From assembly GCA_026770595.1 (NCBI GenBank), contig MU634756.1:1-10336 (forward strand): a stretch of DNA of 10,336 nt, given 5' to 3'. A model generated the notes under the pieces. The model ran no database searches. It was not told the origin of the DNA and saw only the letters and a list, made by a program, of their open reading frames with translations. The position numbers and the translations under genes are program-made. The stretch is from Ochromonadaceae sp. CCMP2298. Lineage: Eukaryota; Sar; Synurophyceae; Ochromonadales; Ochromonadaceae. Below, piece by piece: positions 1 through 7,294 of the stretch (position 1 is the stretch's first letter; the number at the start of each line of letters is the position of its first letter).

Positions 1-594
1 GGTTGCGAACGGATGACAAAACTAAGACGCCGGGAGGTCATTTTGCCATATATCCGACGACAATAAACACGACACGCCTACTTTTGGCGGCACACTTTCA
101 CTGTGTTTGGCGATAGATCGCGCTCATCATTCATCTGGTGCGTTCGCCAGGAGTGCCAGTGCACCCGTGGACGCATTTGGCTGACTCCTGCTCGGCTCTG
201 CGCACTCTGGACATCTCTGGAGGGATTGAGCGTTGAAAGGTAGGTGACCGCGCGCGTGAACAGTCAGCACGTGCGCAGATTCAGTTTATAATACCCACGC
301 ACTCGCGATGCCTTCACATATCTCATTTTAAATTCGCACCATCTCAGCCATAGAGAACCTCTGCCCTAATAAATATGCGTTGATCATGTGTAATAAAGTT
401 CTAACTGTGCATATACGGCGATGTTCTTCTTCTCCCAAACTTTTGGGGACCACAAGTTTTGCGCGCTGGAGCCCCAGCGCCGAAACCGCTCCGAGGGACT
501 TTAGGGGAACCGGGGACTGGGGCAGCTAGTAACTGCCGTCCCCCAGCACCCACACGCATCGCAGCAAACGGAAACAGCCCCATCTTCGGTGGAT
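1..594. other. Non-coding left flank
   Basis: I see no supportable gene here. Open stretches exist (for example about 67-243 on + and 401-607 on -), but none resembles a known family or starts convincingly. The only regulatory-looking elements are two E2F-like octamers, TTTTGGCGGC at 82-91 and TTTGGCGA at 106-113. A donor-like AAAG/GTAGGTGA stands at about 237-246, which could belong to a 5'UTR exon of the downstream DUF155 gene, but I found no clear acceptor partner. The region is probably upstream sequence of the DUF155 gene, plus perhaps the flank of a gene outside the window. Confidence 0.5.
82..113 (+). promoter_or_regulatory. Pair of E2F-like sites
   Basis: TTTTGGCGGC (82-91) and TTTGGCGA (106-113) lie in the same orientation about 24 bp apart. 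The first fits the E2F/DP core TTTSSCGS and the second differs in its last base. They are about 700 bp from the nearest annotated start, so the gene they might serve is unclear and could lie off the left edge. Such short motifs also occur by chance. Confidence 0.25.
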
Positions 595-681
595 CAACAA
601 CGCTCACGCTTCTTGAAAGAACTGCAAAAGCGACCTGAGTGGTCGCTTTTGCAGTTCTCTCAAGAAGCGTGAGCGTTGTTG
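595..681. repeat. 41-bp near-perfect inverted repeat (hairpin)
   Basis: Positions 595-635 pair with 641-681 around a 5-nt loop (TGAGT, 636-640). Of 41 base pairs, only 617 against 659 (A opposite C) fails to pair. Pairing stops abruptly outside both arms. The hairpin lies 120 bp upstream of the DUF155 start codon, so it could be in that gene's promoter or 5' leader. No terminal repeats, target-site duplication or coding sequence mark it as a known element. A small-RNA precursor, the remnant of a foldback element, or a sequencing/assembly foldback are all possible. Confidence 0.9.
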
Positions 682-731
682 GCGCTTGGCAGCTCGATCC
701 TAAGGCACTTCGATCGCTGCTGCTGTCATAG

Positions 732-763
732 GGGCAGAGAGCAGATACCGGTAGGGCAGAGAG
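732..763 (+). repeat. Short direct repeat in DUF155 leader
   Basis: GGGCAGAGAG occurs at 732-741 and again at 754-763, a 22-bp period, with partial similarity between the copies (ATACC/ATAGCC, then GG). It lies just upstream of the DUF155 start codon and looks like a small local duplication without obvious function. Confidence 0.5.
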
Positions 764-801
764 TATAGCCGGCAGAGCTCAGCTCGTGGAGAGCAAGCAA
801 C

Positions 802-2214
802 ATGCGTCTCATGATGGTGTCACATTTGGCGGTGCTGATGATCATCTGCAGTATTGCAATCGAGGCGTTCAGGCCGCTGCAGGGTTCCGCGAATGTCTTC
901 ACCTGCGGACAGCGGACTAGACTGTTCCAGAAACGCGACTATGGGTTTGGCTCCTCGAATCGGCGGAAAGTCGGCCCGCCGCAGAGGAAGCTTAACCAGG
1001 AGGTGGCTGAGGAGGAGACCGTCCCCGGCAGAGTGTCGGTGTTCTCTGTGGGCGCCACGATCGACCTGACAGCCCTGAGGGCGCACGTCTTCCGCCGGGG
1101 CTTCGGCAACAAAGACGTCCCTTCGACGGGGACCGCAGGGGATACGACGCCGGAGCTGGTGCTGTCTCGCCGCGCAGAAAGCAGCGCCTTTGATGACGAG
1201 GTGCTGCACGTGACGAACGCCCCTTTCTCCATATCCTCCGATCCGCTCTCGCTGCTCAACAACCTGGCAGATGACGAGGCCGACGCCCTTTCCGACCCGG
1301 GGTCCCTACCCCCCAAGAGCGCGCGGGACCGTGCCTACGAGCAGCTGTCGGTGCTAACGCAGGACACGTTCTACTTCGAGTACGGCTGCGTGGTCTTCTG
1401 GGGCCTGGCGGAGGAGCAGGAGAGGAGCGCGCTGGCTGAGCTGGCGCCCTTCGTTAGGGAAGCGAGTACGTCAGAGGAGCTCGAGAAGAGGTGACCATTC
1501 CTCCTCTCCCCACCTGCCCGCTCGTAATCTTATTATTTGCCTCCATCTGCCCCTATCTTGCCGCCTCTACCCCCGCCCCTCTCCCGCAGCTACGACTACA
1601 TGACTTTCAAATTCGACAGAAACTCCAACCCCAACCGACCCGTGCGCTTCGACCGAGTAATCATCAGAACCCTACGCATGGAGGAGAAGCTCGCCCTCTC
1701 CTACGCCATGGCACAGTCCAGCAAGCTCTTCGTCTTCGAGCTCAAGGTGCTACAGAGCCTCGAGCAGACGCGCTTCCTGCCCAAGGAGCTGGCGATGAAG
1801 GGCGAGATCAAGTACAACAAGAAACGCCTGAACAAGATCATCGGACAGCTGTTCGTGGAGCAGACGGAGGTCAACCTCTTCAGCTCCATCCTGGACTCGC
1901 CCGACTTCCTCTGGGACGACGACGAGTTCGTGCCCTCGTACCAGTACACCCGCTCCTACCTCGAGGTGGACGCGCGGGTGGCCCTACTGAACAGCCGATT
2001 AGCAGTCATCCGAGAGCTGCTGGACGTGCTCACCGCGCAGGTGGCGGACAGCAACTCCACCCGCCTGGAGTGGATCGTCGTCTGGCTCATCGCCGTTGAG
2101 CTCGTCATAGGCATCGCGAAGAACCCGCTGTTCGCCGGAAAGAGGCTTATTTCGGCCCTGATCGTGCCCACTGCTATCATATTGTACAAGAAAATCGACT
2201 GGACGGAACTGTAG
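802..2214 (+). CDS. DUF155 (RMND1/Sif2/Sif3 family) membrane protein
   Basis: Two exons, 802-1490 and 1590-2214, joined across a 99-bp GT-AG intron with a pyrimidine-rich 3' end. The split codon AG/C gives Ser230. The product is 437 aa. DUF155 hallmarks are DTFYFEYGCVVFWGL (188-202), the YDYMTFKFDR strand just after the splice, the ALSYAMAQSSKLFVFE helix, the VEQTEVNL segment, and the closing LEWIVVWLIAVELVIGIA transmembrane helix (389-406). A further hydrophobic stretch lies near 418-432. Characterised relatives, such as human RMND1 and yeast Rmd1/Sif proteins, are mainly mitochondrial inner-membrane proteins; RMND1 supports mitochondrial translation. Here residues 1-22 look like a signal peptide (core about 6-20), followed by Phe23 and a basic region to about residue 65. 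This suggests plastid import rather than an ordinary mitochondrial presequence. The start has A at -3. The family call is secure; location and exact role are inference. Confidence 0.93.
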
Positions 2215-2463
2215 CGGTTCCCAGTTCCCGCAGTGCTGGTTCTCCAGAATACTGTGTAGAAAAGTGTTCATTTGTTGTTCAATATTCAGTACTATGTATG
2301 CAGTTGTCGGTATTTGGTTTTCAGGGGCGTTCCCCAGAATGTCCCGGTTTTGAGGCCCGGGTTCACTCTTCGAAGCTTTTTTGGCATGCGATGGCAGAGG
2401 ACTAATAAACAGCTTAATTTACAGTATTCAGTATTCATATGCAGTTTTAATACGTCCTCACGG
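2215..2463. other. Convergent 3' intergenic spacer
   Basis: This 249-bp spacer separates the convergent stops of the DUF155 and ELP4 genes. It holds the candidate poly(A) signal at 2404-2409 and drifting 7-bp word repeats: CAGTATT twice at 2422-2435, then CATATGC, and related CAGTACTATGTATGCAG wording near 2287-2303. I see no clear AATAAA for the minus-strand ELP4 gene. Confidence 0.6.
2404..2409 (+). terminator. Candidate poly(A) signal of DUF155 gene
   Basis: A canonical AATAAA lies about 190 nt past the DUF155 stop codon on the coding strand. Cleavage just after it would put the transcript end at or inside the end of the convergent ELP4 coding region. The hexamer is short and could occur by chance. 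Confidence 0.35.
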
Positions 2464-4393
2464 TCACCAGCTCTGCTTGGGATCACTCGGACTGGCGTTG
2501 ATGGACACGGGTGCGGGCAGGGGCAGGAACTTGGACTGCGGGGGCGGAAGCAGGCCCGAAGCCCCACTGCCCGTGCTCCCGCCCGCCTCCTTGGCAGTCT
2601 CGCGTGCGGCCTTGAGGGCAGCCAGAGACGCAGCCAGGGGTGTCTGCTTCCTGACAGAGGCAGTACTCGCACCTTGAGTGGGGGCGTGAGGGTGTGTGTG
2701 GGAGTGCGCTGCAACCTCACCCGCTCCTTGGCCTGTGCCGATCGCCCTGCGGTCCGCCCCCACCCCCGCCTGACCCCCGCCATGGTGCACATGCATCTGT
2801 ACCTGCCCTGCAACGGCCACAACTCCTGCTACAGCGTCATTAGGATCCGGCTCCTGTGAGGGCCTGGCCCCCGCATTCCCCAGAGCACGCGTCTCCTCTG
2901 GGGGCAGGTGCAGCGGCTCCACGTGCAGCTTGCGCCTGTCCCGTCTGAGACCAAAGTGCACCCCACTGGGGCGGAAAGGCACCAGGGCCCCGTACTGCTG
3001 CAGCTTAAGCACCTGCAGTAGTCCCTGGAAGCTCTCGAACTCGTAGGGAACGGTGTGCGCCACGCCGGCGAAACTGCGCACGGCCAGTACGGTGTCCGCC
3101 ACTGTGCCCAGGGCAGAGGCCGAGTGCGTGTCCACCCCCCCGGCCTGCATAGACACCACCACGCACACACGCATAGAGCGCACGAGGTGCTTCAGACGGA
3201 GCAGAAACCGCCCCAGTACACGACCCATGCTGGGGGGTGAGAGCTCCCCTTGCGTCGACAGCCCGTCCATCAGCGTCTGCTCTAGGTGGGGCAGGAATAT
3301 GCGCCCGATGGGAGAGGCAGAGGTAGAGGCAGAGGGGGAGGCAGAGGTAGAGGCAGAGGCAACAGAGGCAGAGGCGGCTCCGTTGGCGCTGCTGCTGACA
3401 TGTTTGTTGAGGAAGGTCGCGATCTCAGACAGCAGCCTCTGCGCTACTCCCTCTGCCCCTGCCTCTGCCCCCTCCTCCCCCCCCTCTGCGAAGGAGTCCC
3501 CGTGGCAGGTGCGCAGGTCGCACTGCTGCAGGAGCTCCGATTGCATACTAAGTTGAGTGATTCATGGAACAAGGGATACGGGATACGATACATGGAATAT
3601 AGCATGGAGCATGGAAGACGAAGGAGAGGGCATAGCAAAGAAAGTGAGGAAAAGCACAAAATCTTGCAAGAGTAGAGGCAAGAGCACAAAGCAAGCACAG
3701 AAAACACAGGCAAAGCACGAATAACACAGAGGTGCACACACCTCCTTGACAGGTCGAAGCCGCAGCAGAAGCGCACTCGCCCTGAGCCCTCGCCAGCTCC
3801 ATCGTCTGTAAGGGCCGTGGTGCGTTAGTGCAGATAGGAGTGGACTGGTTAGAAAATGTCTATTAAAAAATGCATGTGCTCCCTTGCCCCCTTCAGACAC
3901 GTTGCAAGGTACAGCCATAGGTACTTCCATAGTTACCTTTGGGCTTCAGATACTTCTCGTACTGCCAGGCAATGCTCAGCTCGATCTTTTCGCCACTCGC
4001 CGCCACTGTCTCGCCACTGCTGCCTCCACCTCTGCCACTGCCAATGCCGCCACTGCCACTGGCGCCGCCCACGTGCTGGTTGTAGGGCAGCGCCTGCAGC
4101 CAGCGCCGAGCAGCCAGCGCAGATGCCGTAACGAGCAGAGTGGCATGTCGGTGGCTTACACCCTCCGCGAGCGCGTACAGGAGGAGAGTGTCGCTGTAGT
4201 TGGAGAAGCTGTCTCCCTCCAGCAGCGTGACTGTGCCGAGTGCCAGGCCGCCGCCCAGGACGTCGTCCAACTCCCGTGAGCCACTGCTCACCAGACCCAG
4301 TCCAGTATTCACCGACGGCTTCATCCCCGACACATCCAGCAGCGACTGGCTCGCATTCTGATTGAACTTCTCGGATTTGCGGAAGCTCGACAT
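2464..4393 (-). CDS. ELP4: Elongator complex subunit 4 (ELP4/PAXNEB)
   Basis: Three exons on the minus strand: 4393-3937, 3805-3742 and 3547-2464, with GT-AG introns of 131 and 194 bp. Frames join as G/AC (Asp153) and AG/T (Ser174), giving 534 aa. ELP4 belongs to the RecA-like hexamer Elp4-5-6, which helps Elongator modify wobble uridine in tRNA (cm5U/mcm5U). Diagnostic parts are GSRELDDVLGGGLALGTVTLLEGD (about 38-61) with EGDSFSNYS where an ATPase P-loop would lie, IELSIAWQYEKY (137-148), FDLSRSM across exons 2-3, ADTVLAVRSF (about 324-333), and RKLHVEPLHLPPEE (379-392), matching the ERLHLPP end of human ELP4. A Ser/Ala-rich tract (about 225-253) and a low-complexity, His-containing tail of roughly 140 aa make it longer than human ELP4 (424 aa). 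The reading frame stays open upstream to an ATG at 4648. I prefer 4393, which has A at -3 and gives a normal N-terminus. Confidence 0.93.
3314..3375 (+). repeat. GAGGCA hexamer repeat inside ELP4 exon 3
   Basis: About ten copies of a 6-bp unit (GAGGCA, with variants GAGGTA, GAGGGG and CAACAGAGGCA) run through this part of exon 3. Because 6 is a multiple of 3, it keeps the frame and encodes the Ser/Ala/Thr tract of ELP4 on the minus strand. The opposite strand therefore shows a false Arg-Gly open frame. Confidence 0.8.
3573..3614 (+). repeat. Degenerate 7-bp repeat in ELP4 intron 2
   Basis: Six 7-bp steps can be read: GGGATAC, GGGATAC, GATACAT, GGAATAT, AGCATGG, AGCATGG. Adjacent units are most alike and drift along the array. 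The rest of the intron (to about 3730) is also wordy, with repeated AAGCACA-like strings. The array lies wholly within the 194-bp intron, the longer of the two ELP4 introns. Confidence 0.6.
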
Positions 4394-4873
4394 TCTGGCT
4401 TCACAAGCGTCAGGACTGCGCGAGCAGGAGCACAGTGATGTTGCGGGCTGAAACGCTGAAGACTTCAGCAAGCAGAACGACGCGCTGTAGACAGAAAGTA
4501 TGACTGCAACTCTTGGAGCCACAACCAGTGATGAGAGAGCGGGCAAGGCGTTTGCAAAAAGCCAAGATGGGCAAAAGTGAGCAAACGTTCCCAGCTTTCC
4601 AAGGGGACCATTCATGCCTCTATTAACAGCAGTTTCGGTACGCATCACGTTGTCAATAGTTCTACATAACGATGCGCTTTCTCAGTAGAGTAAAGCTGTG
4701 AAGTCACAATCGTGCATTGCAGGAGCGATGAATGGAGAGGGAGAGAGGAAAAGACACCTAACTAAGCGCTGCAGCCCTCACTGGCAGGAGGCTTAACAGC
4801 ACGCGCAGAAGAGAGGCAAAGGTGCCACACACAATAGACTTATTCTTTAATCCACATGTTTTACAGATACAGT
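4394..4873. other. Spacer between LC8 and ELP4 (both minus strand)
   Basis: The 480 bp between the LC8 stop and the ELP4 start must hold the LC8 3'UTR and the ELP4 promoter and leader. AATAAG on the minus strand (4839-4844), 30 bp past the LC8 stop, is a possible variant poly(A) signal. The ELP4 frame stays open to 4648, but the peptide lacks similarity to ELP4. No other gene or strong element is visible. Confidence 0.55.
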
Positions 4874-5465
4874 TTATGCTGTCGCGAACAGGCATATGCC
4901 CGTCTGCCCTATGTAGAAGTAGATGAACTTTGAGGCCTCGTGCGTTACGAAGCACCCGAAGTTGCGGCCGATGAAGCAGTGCCACCTGTGGGGGGAGCGT
5001 TTTATCTAATGGTTAGCAGTGGAGAAAAAGCGAAAGCGATGTGATGATGTGATGTAGGTTCTTACGTTGACGGATACTGCTGCTCGAACTTCTGCTTTAT
5101 CGACGCCGCAATCTCATTTTCGCTGGTAAAGTTCGCAATAGCATCCTGCGCAAAGAAGGGACCGCAAAGAAAGAAAACAGAAATAGAAGTCAGAACCAGT
5201 AGAGTTCAGAGGTGAGGTGGGCATAGGGCGAGCGGCAGAAACGAGGCTGGTCGCGTGCACGAGGGACAGCTGATGCGCAAGACCAACGCGCCGCAACAAC
5301 AGGACCGGCCCCATCAACATCGCGTGTGCAGTGGGGATATGCAACCAATCCAGCAAAAAATAGTAGGGAATCACGTCTCTCCTCTCGCACCTGTGCAGAC
5401 ATGATGGCGAACTCCTGCATGGACGCGTTCATGTGCGACGTCTTCACGACCGGTCGGGCTGACAT
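4874..5465 (-). CDS. Dynein light chain, LC8 family (DYNLL-like)
   Basis: Three minus-strand exons, 5465-5391, 5145-5066 and 4985-4874, with introns of 245 and 80 bp. The first junction is phase 0 after CAG/GTGCGAG; the second joins AC/G as Thr52. The 88-aa product has almost the exact family length (human DYNLL1 is 89 aa). LC8 is a homodimeric hub that binds short linear motifs in dynein intermediate chain and many other proteins. Matches include MNASMQEFAIMSAQ (12-25), DAIANFTSENEIAASIKQKF (26-45), and WHCFIGRNFGCFVTHE (53-68) followed by KFIYFYIGQ (71-79), the edge strand that forms the partner groove. The last residues, TGICLFATA, differ from the usual VAILLFKSG, so this may be a paralogue rather than the main cytoplasmic LC8. 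The gene is divergent from SGF11. A possible 5'UTR intron ends one base before the ATG. Confidence 0.95.
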
Positions 5466-5466
5466 A

Positions 5467-5560
5467 CTGAAACAATCAAGCGGGCCTGAGCGCCGAAGTT
5501 CACAGAGGATTCCTCGGAGGAGGAATTGGACAGCAGATGCAAATGCGTGAGGCAGCTCAC
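5467..5560 (-). other. Possible 5'UTR intron of LC8 gene
   Basis: On the minus strand a donor-like G/GTGAGC begins at 5560 and an acceptor TTGATTGTTTCAG ends at 5467, one base before the LC8 start codon. The predicted 94-bp length fits the other introns in the window (80-99 bp is common here). Splicing it would not change the protein. This is splice-consensus inference only. Confidence 0.4.
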
Positions 5561-6114
5561 CAAAGAGAGACAGGGAGAAGAGGCAGATCAGATCAACCAG
5601 ATCTGCGAGAGCGCTCTGCCTGAGCTCTCAAAATATTTCAAAAATTAGGCGTGTTTTAATGTACACAGTATGTAAATAACGCCATACGTGATTGAAACAT
5701 CTATTTTCAATTGAAACGGTCCAAAACCGTCGAATTCGAATCCGCCGTTGAGAAAGAGAAGACAGAGAGCAAACACAAAAGTCTGCGCGCTTTCATCTCG
5801 GAAAGGAGGAGAAGATGGGTGTTGCGTGCAGAAGATATCACCCTTCTTCGACCCTGAACTTGACGGAGGCTTCTCAACCACAAGTTGAAGCCAGCCGCAA
5901 GCTGAGGCCGGGCAGGGATCGAAGGGTCGGAGGATCGTTTGGGTCGGAGCTCATGACTGCTCCGTGGGTAGGCAAGGTCGCTACCCCCTCTGCTTGCACT
6001 GCAGGGAGGTAGACCAATGTCCATATGTAGCCCATGATATTCCCTGTTTACCATTTCGTTCAGACTGATTGACGCAGAGAGCAAGGCATTTCCCAATAGA
6101 ATACAGACATCAAC
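5561..6114. promoter_or_regulatory. Divergent promoter region, LC8 / SGF11
   Basis: LC8 (leftward) and SGF11 (rightward) start 650 bp apart, so this stretch must hold both promoters and leaders. Visible items are a dyad GCAGATC...GATCTGC at 5583-5606, an AT-rich patch at about 5630-5715, a direct repeat GGGTCGGAG (5924-5932 and 5941-5949), and a CCAAT pentamer near 6014. No clear TATA box or initiator can be assigned. Open frames on either strand (for example 5645-5881 on -) show no family resemblance. Confidence 0.5.
5583..5606. repeat. Short dyad in divergent promoter
   Basis: GCAGATC (5583-5589) and GATCTGC (5600-5606) are perfect 7-bp inverted repeats around a 10-bp centre. A second AGATC copy inside the centre makes the pairing redundant. 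It could be a dimeric factor site, but a dyad of this size is also plausible by chance. Confidence 0.4.
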
Positions 6115-7037
6115 ATGAGTGCCGCGCTGAAAGATACGGACGTCGGCTCCGTTATCGGGGTGTTCGTTGACGATCTCATCTTTGAAGAATGCGTAGAGGT
6201 ACGGACTGATAGAACGGTCACTGCGCTGCACTCCTCCACTGCACTTCACTGACCAACTGCCATTCCTCCCCACTCCCCAGATGATGTGGAATATCCGCAC
6301 AAACTCCTTCCCCCCGCACGAGCTGCAGGGCATGGAGTCCCTGGGATTCGAAAAAGAGAAGAAAGGTGAGATCCCTGCACATAAGCACTAACAATCGACC
6401 GGAATCTAACCCTTTTCGGGAATCTGGGCATGGGGCATGGGACTGCAGGCAGCAACGCGAGCGTGGTGAGCTGTCCTGTGTGCGCAGAGAACGTGTCGGG
6501 ACTGCGCTTCGCGCCGCACTTGGAGAAGTGCCTGAACGGGGGCAAGAGGGGGTCTAAGAGGCACTACGACTGCCTGCAAGACGAGGGCATGGGCAAGAGT
6601 CTGAAGAAGGTCCACAAGAACATGGACCCGTTCCCCAACTCGCTGATCGTGCGTTTCAAGATGAAGGGTGGAGGTGAGCAGCTAGCTTCTATGTATAACA
6701 TTTTGCGTATCACATATCGCGTGTTGCGTGTTCCGTGTTGCGTGTTGCGTGTTGCGTGTTGCGTGTTGCGTGTTGCGTGTTGCGTGTTGCGTATTGCCTT
6801 TCCCTTATCGCTTGTTCCCCCTTTCCGTGTTCAGTGCCCAAGGGCAACAAATGGCGCGTCGGGGCGAGATCGGAGGACTTCGCCAGTGGAATTATATCTC
6901 AGGGAGTATCAGCGGCATTGACTGCCCCTGCTCCTCCACTGAAGTTGGCACCAGCACAAGCAAAGAAAGTAAAGACGCCAGAGCATGCACATGTGCATGC
7001 GACGTGTACTACGCGCGCAAAGGGCGTCTGCTCGTGA
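6115..7037 (+). CDS. SGF11: SAGA-associated factor 11 (SGF11), DUB module zinc finger
   Basis: Four exons: 6115-6198, 6281-6365, 6449-6673 and 6835-7037. Introns are 82, 83 and 161 bp, all GT-AG and frame-consistent (phase 0, then G/GC giving Gly57, then G/TG giving Val132). The product is 198 aa. Sgf11 joins Ubp8/USP22, Sus1/ENY2 and Sgf73/ATXN7 in the SAGA module that removes ubiquitin from histone H2B. The N-terminal helix VFVDDLIFEECVEMMWNI (16-33) matches the segment that binds Sus1. The zinc finger CPVCAENVSGLRFAPHLEKC (65-84) supplies ligands Cys65, Cys68, His80 and Cys84 with the family RFAPHLEKC ending. The tail (85-198) is basic at first, then Ala/Pro-rich. I see no SCA7 domain, so it resembles yeast Sgf11 more than ATXN7L3. 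The start has A at -3. The first two exons are short and would be easy to miss without the splice reading. Confidence 0.92.
6721..6797 (+). repeat. GTGTTGC heptamer array in SGF11 intron 3
   Basis: Eleven uninterrupted 7-bp units fill 77 bp of this intron. Nine are exact GTGTTGC; the second is GTGTTCC and the last GTATTGC. Without the array the 161-bp intron would be 84 bp, almost the same as its sister introns (82 and 83 bp). This suggests a normal-sized intron enlarged by repeat expansion. Confidence 0.95.
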
Positions 7038-7294
7038 GATTACTGGGCTTAGTCCAGGGTAATACATTTGTATAGTCGTTTGCAGTATGCAGTATGGAGC
7101 ACCGGTGTATGGGATGTAATATGGACAAAGGAATGTCCTCTCAGAGCACGAAGCTAACTTATTTTACACGTGTGCAATGATTGACCGAGGTTAACTGCTG
7201 TTCCTTTGTTCATATGTACAACTGTTCACATGTTCACCTATACAACTATTCATCTGTCCAACTATTCAACCATTCATCAGTAACTGTTAACTGT
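7038..7294. other. Convergent 3' intergenic spacer, SGF11 / XPC
   Basis: The 257 bp separate two convergent stops. The spacer includes GCAGTAT twice near 7082-7095, a minus-strand AATAAG near 7155 that might serve XPC, and the 8-bp array at 7199-7278. I see no coding signal. Confidence 0.6.
7199..7278 (+). repeat. Degenerate 8-bp tandem array
   Basis: Ten consecutive 8-bp units can be laid out from 7199: TGTTCCTT, TGTTCATA, TGTACAAC, TGTTCACA, TGTTCACC, TATACAAC, TATTCATC, TGTCCAAC, TATTCAAC, CATTCATC. Consensus is close to TGTTCAAC. It ends 16 bp before the XPC stop codon and probably lies in the XPC 3'UTR. Confidence 0.75.

Noticed and set aside
67-243. Open + strand stretch followed by a donor-like GTAGGTGA
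   Set aside because: About 58 codons without ATG or recognisable similarity; no matching acceptor and continuing exon were found.
401-607. 68-aa minus-strand open frame upstream of DUF155
   Set aside because: No family resemblance, Pro/Gly/Arg-rich composition typical of chance GC-rich frames, and its start lies inside the left hairpin arm.
3286-3675. Plus-strand Arg-Gly-rich frame resembling an RGG protein
   Set aside because: It is the antisense of the GAGGCA hexamer in ELP4 exon 3; the minus strand has clear family conservation.
4394-4648. In-frame N-terminal extension of ELP4 with a hydrophobic stretch and an SSAFQP string like a plastid presequence
   Set aside because: ELP4 acts in the cytosol and nucleus. 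The ATG at 4393 has good context and gives a normal ELP4 N-terminus, and the upstream peptide shows no ELP4 similarity, so this is most likely open 5'UTR.
5715-5745. TTCGAATCC string resembling a tRNA T-loop
   Set aside because: The flanking bases do not form T, anticodon or acceptor stems on either strand.
5707-6333. 208-aa minus-strand frame overlapping SGF11 exons 1-2
   Set aside because: It runs antisense through two SGF11 exons and the divergent promoter and shows no family match.
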